Part shown: positions 1 to 5,090 of the stretch, one piece after another
Numbering within the stretch: position 1 is the first letter of the stretch
How the letters are laid out: each line of letters begins with the position of its first letter
Assembly: GCA_041744375.1 (NCBI GenBank)
Contig: JBGTLA010000161.1
Location: forward strand, 1 to 10,934
Reading direction: 5' to 3'
Length of the DNA stretch: 10,934 nucleotides
Source: JBGTLA01 sp041744375
GTDB taxonomy: Bacteria > Actinomycetota > Acidimicrobiia > Spongiisociales > ZC4RG35
Position numbers and translations under genes: made by a program
The notes under the pieces: model-generated
The model's input: only the letters and a program-made list of their open reading frames with translations
What the model was told of the DNA's origin: nothing
Database searches by the model: none

Positions 1-583
1 CGGCCACGACCTGGGCCAGATGGGCGGTAGAGCGGAGTGGCCGGGCCGCCACGATGGCAGCGGCGATGCGGCCCGCCACCCGTTCCTCGCCGAAGCGGCG
101 AATGATCTCTTCCAGACGCTGGGGGTCCCAATGATTGACGACGTCGTCGGCCGTCTGGGAGGCATCAGGTCCCATGCGCATGTCGAGGGGTCCATCGTGC
201 CGGTAGGAAAAGCCCCTCTCCCCGGTGTCGAGTTGATGGCTGGAGACACCGAGATCGAACAGGAAGCCGACCGGCGCGTCCACCTCCACGCCATGCAAGA
301 GGCGGCGAATGTCGCCGAAATTCCCGTTCAGTACCGTCACTCTTGTCTCCCTACTCATCAGTTCCGAGGCGTTGGACACGGCCGCCGGGTCCCGGTCGAT
401 TCCTACGATCCGAATCCCTTCGGCCAACCCGTCCAACAGCCTCCTGGTGTGCCCCCCACCCCCGAAGGTGGCGTCGACCACCACTCCGGAGGTGAGGGGC
501 TTGAACACCTCCACGACCTCGGTCGCCAGAACCGGCGAGTGCTCGCGGTAGGCGTCACCGCCGGTTCTCGGTCCCTGGGTCAT
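1..583 (-). CDS. rsmH: 16S rRNA (cytosine(1402)-N4)-methyltransferase RsmH, N-terminal part (3' end outside window)
   Basis: RsmH uses S-adenosylmethionine to methylate N4 of C1402 in 16S rRNA, in the ribosome decoding centre. Read from the ATG at 583, the frame stays open to the window edge and gives 194 residues of a protein usually about 300-330 long. Visible family motifs: EHSPVL at 14-19; the SAM-binding loop DATFGGGGH at 37-45; GIDRDP at 61-66, the acidic end of strand 2; FDLGVSSHQLD at 109-119; and RGFSYRHDGPLDMRM at 123-137. The start fits because the family normally has only a short tail before HSPVL. The only Shine-Dalgarno-like sequence is a run of six G ending 7 nt before the ATG, and this lies inside a perfect stem (see 585-660). 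It lies downstream of mraZ on the same strand with a 108-nt gap, the standard order at the start of the dcw cluster. Identification is secure; the C-terminus is not visible. Confidence 0.96.
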   Translation of the reverse strand, partial: MTQGPRTGGDAYREHSPVLATEVVEVFKPLTSGVVVDATFGGGGHTRRLLDGLAEGIRIVGIDRDPAAVSNASELMSRETRVTVLNGNFGDIRRLLHGVEVDAPVGFLFDLGVSSHQLDTGERGFSYRHDGPLDMRMGPDASQTADDVVNHWDPQRLEEIIRRFGEERVAGRIAAAIVAARPLRSTAHLAQVVA

Positions 584-584
584 G

Positions 585-660
585 GTCAGCCCCCCGGGCG
601 CTGGCACCAACAGGAAGCGGGCGGAGTCAGGGGCCTTCCATTGGTAACCGGGGGGCTGAC
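585..660 (-). promoter_or_regulatory. 13-bp perfect inverted repeat in the mraZ–rsmH gap, covering the rsmH ribosome binding site
   Basis: The arm GTCAGCCCCCCGG (585-597 on the plus strand) is matched exactly by CCGGGGGGCTGAC at 648-660. In the minus-strand transcript the downstream arm ends one base before the rsmH ATG, so it contains the G-run that would serve as Shine-Dalgarno. The loop is 50 nt. An inner ACCAA/TTGGT pairing could extend the stem across a bulge. No run of T follows, so this is not a standard terminator. A role in limiting translation of rsmH is inferred from position and pairing only. Confidence 0.6.
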
Positions 661-691
661 GATGATCCAGAGTCAGCGGGTGGGTTGTCGA

Positions 692-1117
692 TCAGAAGCC
701 GGGGACCTCCTCGTTGGCTCGGTACTCGGCGTCTGCTTCCTCCCGCTCTTGGAGGAAGGAGCCGACCTCCCAGATCTCGATGCGGTCGTAGAGGCCGGCG
801 ACTGTGACCTCATCGGCCCCGTCGACGCCGGCGTAGGCGCGCAAGGCCGGTTTGAGAAGAATCCGGCCCTGGCTGTCGAGCTTCATGAACTCGGCACTCG
901 AGAACATCGCCCGGGCCTGGCGCCGCGCCTCCCGGGTACGCGGCTGCTCGAGCTCCTCGTTGGCGATCTCCTCGAAAGTCGACGCCGGGAACACCACGAT
1001 GTTCCCGTCTTTTCCCTTGGTGGTGACGAGCCCCTCTTTCAGGGCGGCGCGGAAGCTCGAGGGCATCACGACTCTGCCCTTCTCGTCCAACGTGTGGATG
1101 AACTCCCCGAGGAACAC
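692..1117 (-). CDS. mraZ: Transcriptional regulator MraZ
   Basis: MraZ is a DNA-binding protein of the AbrB/SpoVT superfamily that forms ring-like oligomers. It binds repeated boxes upstream of its own gene and regulates the division and cell wall cluster. The 141-residue product has the usual length and two tandem half-domains. Each half carries the signature DxxxR: D11-R15 in HTLDEKGRVVMP and D81-R85 in KLDSQGRILLKP. The start is GTG at 1117, which gives the typical N-terminus MFLGEF; an upstream ATG at 1143 is in another frame. The ribosome binding site is weak (an ACGGAACGAG-type purine stretch). rsmH follows on the same strand. The promoter region (1181-1227) carries several TGGG boxes, consistent with autoregulation. 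The only odd point is the structured gap between this gene and rsmH. Confidence 0.96.
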   Translation of the reverse strand: MFLGEFIHTLDEKGRVVMPSSFRAALKEGLVTTKGKDGNIVVFPASTFEEIANEELEQPRTREARRQARAMFSSAEFMKLDSQGRILLKPALRAYAGVDGADEVTVAGLYDRIEIWEVGSFLQEREEADAEYRANEEVPGF

Positions 1118-1159
1118 GATTGCTCGTTCCGTCTCTCTGTCATGGTCTGCTCGTTCTCT

Positions 1160-1173
1160 CGCCCAGCTGGGCG
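1160..1173. repeat. 14-bp perfect palindrome just downstream of the predicted mraZ transcription start
   Basis: CGCCCAGCTGGGCG is its own reverse complement and offers one TGGG half-site on each strand. It would lie at about +4 to +17 of the mraZ transcript. It may be an extra operator or merely a chance GC-rich palindrome; its position beside the TGGG boxes is the only argument for function. Confidence 0.4.
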
Positions 1174-1180
1174 TGTCGCG

Positions 1181-1227
1181 CCACTATGCCCCACTTCGCC
1201 CCATCTGTCAATCTTATCCCCCCACTT
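1181..1227 (-). promoter_or_regulatory. Putative MraZ box array (TGG/TGGG repeats with 10-nt period)
   Basis: On the minus strand, TGGG or TGG units begin at 1224 (AAGTGGGGGG), 1203 (AGATGGGGCG), 1193 (AAGTGGGGCA) and 1183 (TAGTGGCGCG). The spacings are 21, 10 and 10 nt, so all four lie on nearly the same helix face. The last three are tandem 10-mers that fill the spacer and the -10 of the mraZ promoter. MraZ from other bacteria is known to bind direct repeats of TGGG or AAAGTGG-like units at about this period. Binding here is inferred. Confidence 0.65.
1183..1211 (-). promoter_or_regulatory. Sigma-70-type promoter of mraZ
   Basis: On the minus strand there is a perfect -35 hexamer TTGACA (1211-1206), a spacer of exactly 17 nt, and a -10 hexamer CATAGT (1188-1183), which matches TATAAT at four of six positions. 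Transcription would begin near 1176 and leave an untranslated leader of about 60 nt before the mraZ GTG. The match is unusually good for a GC-rich genome. It is a sequence call only. Confidence 0.75.
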
Positions 1228-1273
1228 AGGTTGTTCGCGGGGCTACAGCGACAGTCGGCCACGAGTCTGAACC

Positions 1274-1303
1274 AGCCGCCGATTCACGTGGCAGCCGGCG
1301 GCT
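1274..1303. repeat. Stem-loop (8-bp stem) between HNH gene and mraZ promoter
   Basis: AGCCGCCG at 1274-1281 pairs exactly with CGGCGGCT at 1296-1303 around a 14-nt loop. It lies about 70 nt past the stop codon of the HNH gene on the minus strand. It could help end that transcript before the mraZ promoter, but no T-run follows on either strand, so a terminator role is weakly supported. Confidence 0.3.
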
Positions 1304-1371
1304 TCGTCGGACCCCTCTTCGTCGTAAGGGCCCCTTCCCCTGCGGGAGCGCTCAGCGGATGAAGGGAAGTG

Positions 1372-1872
1372 TCAGCCGGCCGTCTTCAGGTAGGGCTGCC
1401 AGTCGGGATCCATGGAATAACCGGCGCTGGCATAGATCCAGGCGTAATGGCGGGGAGCCTGCGGCTCGTGGGGCAACGTGAACCCGGCTTCGGCGGGCAA
1501 TCGGTCCCCCTTGCGGATGTTGCACGGCCGGCAGCAGGCAACGACGTTGTCCCACGTGTGGCCTCCGCCCCGGGAGCGAGGGAGCACGTGGTCGAGGCTT
1601 TCGGCCGTCCCCCCGCAGTATTGACACCGGTGCCCGTCACGCCCGAAAACCGCCCGACGGGTCACCGGAACCGCTCTCCGATACGGCACTCGCACATATG
1701 CGACGAGACGCACCACCGACGGAACCGTGATCGACGTTCGCTCGGACGCCCAGGATTCGTCCCGGGCGACCACGATTGAGGCCTTTTCTCGCATGACGAG
1801 CACCACTGCTCGTCGCGTCGTCACGACTGACAGCGGTTCGTACGTGGCATTGAGTACCAGTGCCCTGGCCAT
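1372..1872 (-). CDS. HNH endonuclease family protein
   Basis: This 166-residue protein belongs to a well-conserved HNH family common in Actinobacteria; its biological substrate is not established as far as I know. The N-terminal part carries the family opening RALVLNATYEPLSVV (3-17). The nuclease core spans about 70-126: a zinc-type pair C83/C86 (CQYC), the catalytic DH at D94-H95 (SLDHVLPRSRGG), N109 (WDNVVACC), and the second pair C114/C117 with N118 (CRPCN). All HNH positions expected for a metal-dependent nuclease look intact. The tail ends with the family-like DPDWQPYL (155-162). The start is ATG, with only a weak ribosome site (GGGTGA). It lies 43 nt downstream of the acidic hypothetical gene, so it probably shares that transcript. 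Nothing nearby suggests a mobile element, so I read it as a resident gene, not a homing enzyme. Confidence 0.9.
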   Translation of the reverse strand: MARALVLNATYEPLSVVTTRRAVVLVMREKASIVVARDESWASERTSITVPSVVRLVAYVRVPYRRAVPVTRRAVFGRDGHRCQYCGGTAESLDHVLPRSRGGGHTWDNVVACCRPCNIRKGDRLPAEAGFTLPHEPQAPRHYAWIYASAGYSMDPDWQPYLKTAG

Positions 1873-1915
1873 CGGTCACCCGTCTGTGCTCGGCAACCGA
1901 AGGGTACCTTTCCCC

Positions 1916-2620
1916 TCAGGGCACCCGGGCCGCTTCCAGGACCTGGCACAGGACGTCGAGCAAAGCTGCAGGCCAGTCGCTCGCCACCACGCTGGCGGTG
2001 CACACTCGCGGCAGCGAACCGTGCCCTCCGACGATGACCGTGAGAATTCGAGTGCCCTCGATGGTGGAGACATTGATGCCGATCACCGAGATGGGTGCGC
2101 GGGCGCTGAGCTCTGCCCCGGCGTCGATCACGGACTGAACGATGGCTCGAGGCGATGCCGGAACCTGACGACGGGTGCCCCGGTCGTCGATCGAGATCGA
2201 TATCAACGCCGTGGAGCGGTCGGCCCCCGGTTCGACCGCCAGCCAAATCTTGTGACCGTCGGCGGTGACGGCAGTGGCGACCCTCGGCTCGGCGGAGTCT
2301 TTCGGCATCTCGTCCTCGGAGTCTTCGGTTGAGGCGTCATCGGGGCTCTCCGGTGACGCCTCGAAGAATTGGGGGTCATCAACAACAGCCTCGCCCTCGA
2401 CGAGCGATTCGTCCGGGCTGGAGTGGGTGGCCGAATGAGCCTCCCTGGGAGCCTTGGTCCCGTACGCCACGAGCAGTCGCCGCACTCCCTCGAGCACCGC
2501 CACCTCGTCGGCGCCTTCAGAGAGACGCACGGTGATGCCTTCGAGCCCGTCCTCGCCCAATTCAAGTTCGATGCCGTCGACCCCATCCACCGACTGCAAG
2601 CGCGATTCGAGACCGCTCAC
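1916..2620 (-). CDS. Hypothetical acidic two-domain protein
   Basis: I do not recognise this 234-residue protein. An N-terminal segment (about 1-54) looks like a small alternating beta/alpha fold (GIELELGEDGLEGITVRL, then EGVRRLLVAYGT). A highly acidic, probably disordered linker follows (about 60-112, rich in D, E, S and P). A second compact domain follows at about 113-234, with alternating hydrophobic strands such as ALISISID and ILTVIVGG. There is no signal peptide, membrane helix or catalytic motif. I chose the GTG at 2620 because its GTGA overlaps the stop of the upstream gene and a GGAG lies 9 nt before it. The frame runs open further upstream to 2932, but that extension looks non-coding (odd Arg/Ser/Gly composition) and runs over the better-supported gene at 2617-2838. 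The overlap implies translational coupling with that small basic protein. Confidence 0.75.
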   Translation of the reverse strand: MSGLESRLQSVDGVDGIELELGEDGLEGITVRLSEGADEVAVLEGVRRLLVAYGTKAPREAHSATHSSPDESLVEGEAVVDDPQFFEASPESPDDASTEDSEDEMPKDSAEPRVATAVTADGHKIWLAVEPGADRSTALISISIDDRGTRRQVPASPRAIVQSVIDAGAELSARAPISVIGINVSTIEGTRILTVIVGGHGSLPRVCTASVVASDWPAALLDVLCQVLEAARVP

Positions 2621-2838
2621 CGCATCACACTCCGCAAAGCACGCCTCCAAGTCAGGAACCCGGCCAGATCCTCGAAGGGTACGGGGGCATCGGCCGAGCC
2701 GTAGGCGGTGGCTGTACGCCACCGCAGGAGATCGCGCGCCGGAAGGATTCCACCTCGAGAGCGGAACGCCCATGCCACTCGCACAACTTCCCCGATCAGT
2801 CGAGGACGTAGCTTCATCAACGTCCACACAGAACCCAC
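2617..2838 (-). CDS. Hypothetical small basic protein
   Basis: This is an unrecognised protein of about 73 residues, with some 12 Arg against 5 acidic residues. It has a protein-like mix of helix-forming and aromatic residues (LIGEVVRVAWAF, ILPARDLLRWRTA, FEDLAGFLTWRRALRS) and no clear membrane segment. It is real in my judgement because its composition is far more protein-like than the longer overlapping frame, because a strong AGGAGG (2851-2846) precedes it, and because its TGA forms a GTGA overlap with the next gene. Start choice: GTG at 2838 has the ideal 7-nt spacing; GTG at 2841 is too close at 4 nt; ATG at 2817 would begin MKLRPRL with only a weak GGA. It is the first gene of the minus-strand group with the acidic protein and the HNH gene. 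No function can be assigned. Confidence 0.65.
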   Translation of the reverse strand: MGSVWTLMKLRPRLIGEVVRVAWAFRSRGGILPARDLLRWRTATAYGSADAPVPFEDLAGFLTWRRALRSVMR

Positions 2839-2845
2839 CACCTGG

Positions 2846-2851
2846 CCTCCT
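2846..2851 (-). promoter_or_regulatory. Strong Shine-Dalgarno AGGAGG deciding the start of the small basic gene
   Basis: AGGAGG on the minus strand ends 7 nt before the GTG at 2838 and 4 nt before the GTG at 2841. It is 28 nt from the ATG at 2817, too far to serve it. Confidence 0.6.
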
Positions 2852-2876
2852 CGCCATCATCCTCGGCCCCCCGAAA

Positions 2877-2904
2877 ACCCTAGTCGGACATTGCGATTTG
2901 TCGA
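2877..2904 (-). promoter_or_regulatory. Candidate promoter of the minus-strand hypothetical–HNH group
   Basis: On the minus strand, TCGACA (2904-2899, five of six to TTGACA), a 16-nt spacer and TAGGGT (2882-2877). Transcription would begin about 30 nt before the start codon. The -10 keeps the T, A and final T that matter most in GC-rich bacteria. Confidence 0.5.
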
Positions 2905-2913
2905 CGGTAGAGT
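2885..2913 (+). promoter_or_regulatory. Candidate promoter of the moxR operon
   Basis: CGGACA (2885-2890, four of six to TTGACA), a 17-nt spacer and TAGAGT (2908-2913, four of six to TATAAT). The start would lie near 2920, giving a leader of about 24 nt before the moxR GTG. It interlocks with the minus-strand promoter at 2877-2904. Confidence 0.5.
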
Positions 2914-2943
2914 CGTGGGACCTTCGGCCCACCGGGAGATAGT

Positions 2944-3918
2944 GTGCCCGACTCCGACATCGACTGGTTTGCCTCCCGTTTCGCGGACATCGTCGCCAAC
3001 GTGGAACGGGTCATCCAGGGCAAGAAGACCTCCGTCTACCACATCCTCTATTGTCTGATCGCCGAAGGCCACGCCCTCATCGAAGACGTGCCCGGCGTGG
3101 GCAAGACCTTGCTGGCCAAGTCACTCGCCCGTTCCATCGACTGTGATTTCAGCCGGATCCAGTTCACGCCCGATCTCCTTCCATCGGATGTGACTGGGGT
3201 ATCGGTGTGGGATCGGCATCGTGGGGAATTCGAGTTCAAACCCGGCGCGATCTTCTCCAACATCGTCCTTGGGGATGAGATCAACCGGGCCAGCCCCAAG
3301 ACCCAGGCCGCCATGCTCGAGGCGATGGAAGAGGCACAGGTGACCAACGACGGGGCCACCCGGCAGTTGCCTGCTCCCTTCATGGTGATAGCCACCCAGA
3401 ACCCCCTGGAACACGAAGGCACCTATCCGCTCCCCGAGTCCCAGCTCGACAGATTCATGATGCGGGTGGTGATGGGGTATCCCAGCCGACAAGGTGCACT
3501 CGATATCCTGGAGACGCATGGCATTCGCTCCAGCTACCTCGACCTCGGTGCTGTGGTGGCCGCCGACGACGTCATCGAAATGATCGCCATAGCTCGCCAG
3601 ATCCACGTCGCTGCCAGCGTCAAGGGTTACATCGTCGATTTGGTCGAGGGGACCCGGTCCCACCCCGAGATCATGCTCGGTGCTTCTCCCCGATCGGCGG
3701 TCTTGTTGCAGAGGGTGGCGCGGGTACGAGCGGCGGCGGAAGGACGGGGATATGTCACCCCCGACGACGTCAAGGCCCTGGCGTCCCCGGTGTTGAGCCA
3801 CCGCATGGCTCTTCGTCCGGAGGCCGTCATCCGCGGGGCGGGCATCGACGACGTCGTCGCCTCGACTCTCGAGGGGCTCCGGGTCCCGGGAACGACCCCT
3901 TCCAGCCTGGCCACCTGA
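2944..3918 (+). CDS. moxR: MoxR-family AAA+ ATPase
   Basis: MoxR proteins are cytosolic AAA+ ATPases thought to act as chaperones that mature or activate partner proteins, often together with DUF58 or von Willebrand A proteins encoded next door. The 324-residue length is normal. Motifs: Walker A GVGKT at 51-55, with K54 as the phosphate-binding lysine; Walker B IVLGDEINR at 107-115, with D111 and E112; sensor 1 ATQNP at 150-154, with N153; the SQLDRF segment at 166-171, whose R170 is a candidate arginine finger; and sensor 2 GASPRS at 246-251, with R250. All are intact, so the enzyme should hydrolyse ATP. The start is GTG with GGGAG five nt upstream. Its stop overlaps the next start (TGATG), implying coupled translation with the DUF58 protein. 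The physiological client is unknown. Confidence 0.95.
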   Translation: MPDSDIDWFASRFADIVANVERVIQGKKTSVYHILYCLIAEGHALIEDVPGVGKTLLAKSLARSIDCDFSRIQFTPDLLPSDVTGVSVWDRHRGEFEFKPGAIFSNIVLGDEINRASPKTQAAMLEAMEEAQVTNDGATRQLPAPFMVIATQNPLEHEGTYPLPESQLDRFMMRVVMGYPSRQGALDILETHGIRSSYLDLGAVVAADDVIEMIAIARQIHVAASVKGYIVDLVEGTRSHPEIMLGASPRSAVLLQRVARVRAAAEGRGYVTPDDVKALASPVLSHRMALRPEAVIRGAGIDDVVASTLEGLRVPGTTPSSLAT

Positions 3919-5090
3919 TGCTGACCGAGCGAGGATGGGCGGTGGCCGGGGCCGGCCTTTCCCTCCTCGTGTTGTGGGCTCTCTTCGGCGAGATCGAACT
4001 GGGCGTGGCTGGGCTACTGCTCGTCTCGGGAGCGCTGGCGGCCTTCGCCTTCGTGACCGTGCACCGGCCTTCGATGGCTGTGTCGCGGCGCGTGGGGTCA
4101 TCCGTGATCCATGCTGGAGATCACGCCACCGTCGGTCTCGTGGTTGCCAACGGCAGCCGGTGGGCGCGTCATCTCACCATCACCGATGAGGTGGCGGGGT
4201 TGGGCGCGGCCGAGTTCGCCATCGGAATCCTGGCCCCCCGCCAGAGGGTGACCGCCGCCTATCGAGTGTTGTGCCGCCCCCGGGGAATCTATGTCGTCGG
4301 CCCCGCCGTGGTCGAGGTCACCGATCCTTTCGGGTTGGCGTCGCGGAAGTCCACGGCGGGGCCCGCCGACCCGCTGGTGGTGTACCCTACGGTCGAGGAT
4401 CTCAGCGGGTTTCCGGCCGTACGCGGCCACAATCAGTCGCTCCATGCCCTCCGACCCGAGCACAGCATCAGGGGCGGGGAGGACTTCTACACCCTCCGCG
4501 CCTATCAACATGGAGACGACCTCCGCCGAGTGCACTGGCCCTCCTCGGCTCGCCGGGACGAGCTCATGATCCGCCAGCTCGAGACACCATGGCAGGCTCG
4601 CGCTCTGGTGGTCCTGGACGTACGATCCGAGGTGTACGAAGACCTGGACTCCTTCGAGCATGCGGTGATGGCGGCGGCGTCGGTCGTGAGGCATCTGGCA
4701 AGGAGCGGCTTCGACGCCGATCTTTGGGCGGGCGGCGAGCTCACCGATGCCGCCCACCATGCAGCTTCCATGAGGACACTGGCCATGGTCGAACCCACGG
4801 AGGGCTTTGACCTTTCCACCCTCGGGACCGCCCTGCGGCGCACCCGGGGCGGTGGGGCGCTGGTCTTGGTCGGCGGTAACCCCGATCAAGCACTCCTCGG
4901 CGTCCAGCGCAGGCTGGCGGCCGACTTCCCAACCACGGTCCTGATGTCGGCTTCAACGACTACGTCGTCCACCCTTCTTTCGTTCCAACGAGCGGGGGTC
5001 GTGTCGGTGACGGTGGCGCCTGATCGTCAGTGGGCACCAGAGTGGGCGCGGGCAATGAGGAACTCATGGCGCACGGTCTCGGCCGGATAG
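3918..5090 (+). CDS. DUF58 domain-containing membrane protein
   Basis: The 390-residue protein has two hydrophobic helices at the N-terminus (about 7-23 and 27-47). A beta-rich segment follows (about 50-135, including RPRGIYVVGPAVVEVTDPFGL, a pattern common in the family). Then comes the DUF58 signature (about 186-219), with RAYQHGDDLRRVHWPSSARR as its core. The remaining part (about 228-385) resembles a von Willebrand A fold. The usual metal-site DxSxS is not clear: the strand end reads LDVRSE (233-238), so metal-dependent adhesion is doubtful. Function is not established for the family; adjacency to MoxR in many genomes suggests it is a client or adaptor of that ATPase at the membrane. It overlaps moxR by one base and the transglutaminase gene by 25, so the three are surely co-expressed. 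Confidence 0.92.
   Translation: MLTERGWAVAGAGLSLLVLWALFGEIELGVAGLLLVSGALAAFAFVTVHRPSMAVSRRVGSSVIHAGDHATVGLVVANGSRWARHLTITDEVAGLGAAEFAIGILAPRQRVTAAYRVLCRPRGIYVVGPAVVEVTDPFGLASRKSTAGPADPLVVYPTVEDLSGFPAVRGHNQSLHALRPEHSIRGGEDFYTLRAYQHGDDLRRVHWPSSARRDELMIRQLETPWQARALVVLDVRSEVYEDLDSFEHAVMAAASVVRHLARSGFDADLWAGGELTDAAHHAASMRTLAMVEPTEGFDLSTLGTALRRTRGGGALVLVGGNPDQALLGVQRRLAADFPTTVLMSASTTTSSTLLSFQRAGVVSVTVAPDRQWAPEWARAMRNSWRTVSAG
5057..5060 (+). promoter_or_regulatory. Shine-Dalgarno deciding the start of the transglutaminase gene
   Basis: GAGG ends 5 nt before the ATG at 5066. The upstream in-frame GTG at 5030 has no purine-rich sequence before it, so 5066 is preferred. Confidence 0.6.

Noticed and set aside
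20..1270. Long plus-strand open frame (416 codons) opposite rsmH and mraZ
   Set aside because: It lies antisense to two certain genes, has a composition rich in Gly, Arg and His without any recognisable domain, and is the kind of shadow frame that GC-rich coding sequence produces.
1372..1872. HNH gene as part of a mobile intron, homing element or defence system
   Set aside because: It is a conserved resident-type family, lies in a normal gene group, and shows no interrupted host gene, repeats or associated defence genes.
2621..2932. N-terminal extension of the acidic hypothetical protein to 2932
   Set aside because: The stretch has no protein-like character, and it covers a better small gene with its own strong Shine-Dalgarno and a GTGA junction.
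3121..4101. Minus-strand frame of 326 codons opposite moxR
   Set aside because: It is antisense to a gene with every AAA+ motif intact; the Arg/Gly/His-rich product looks like a shadow.
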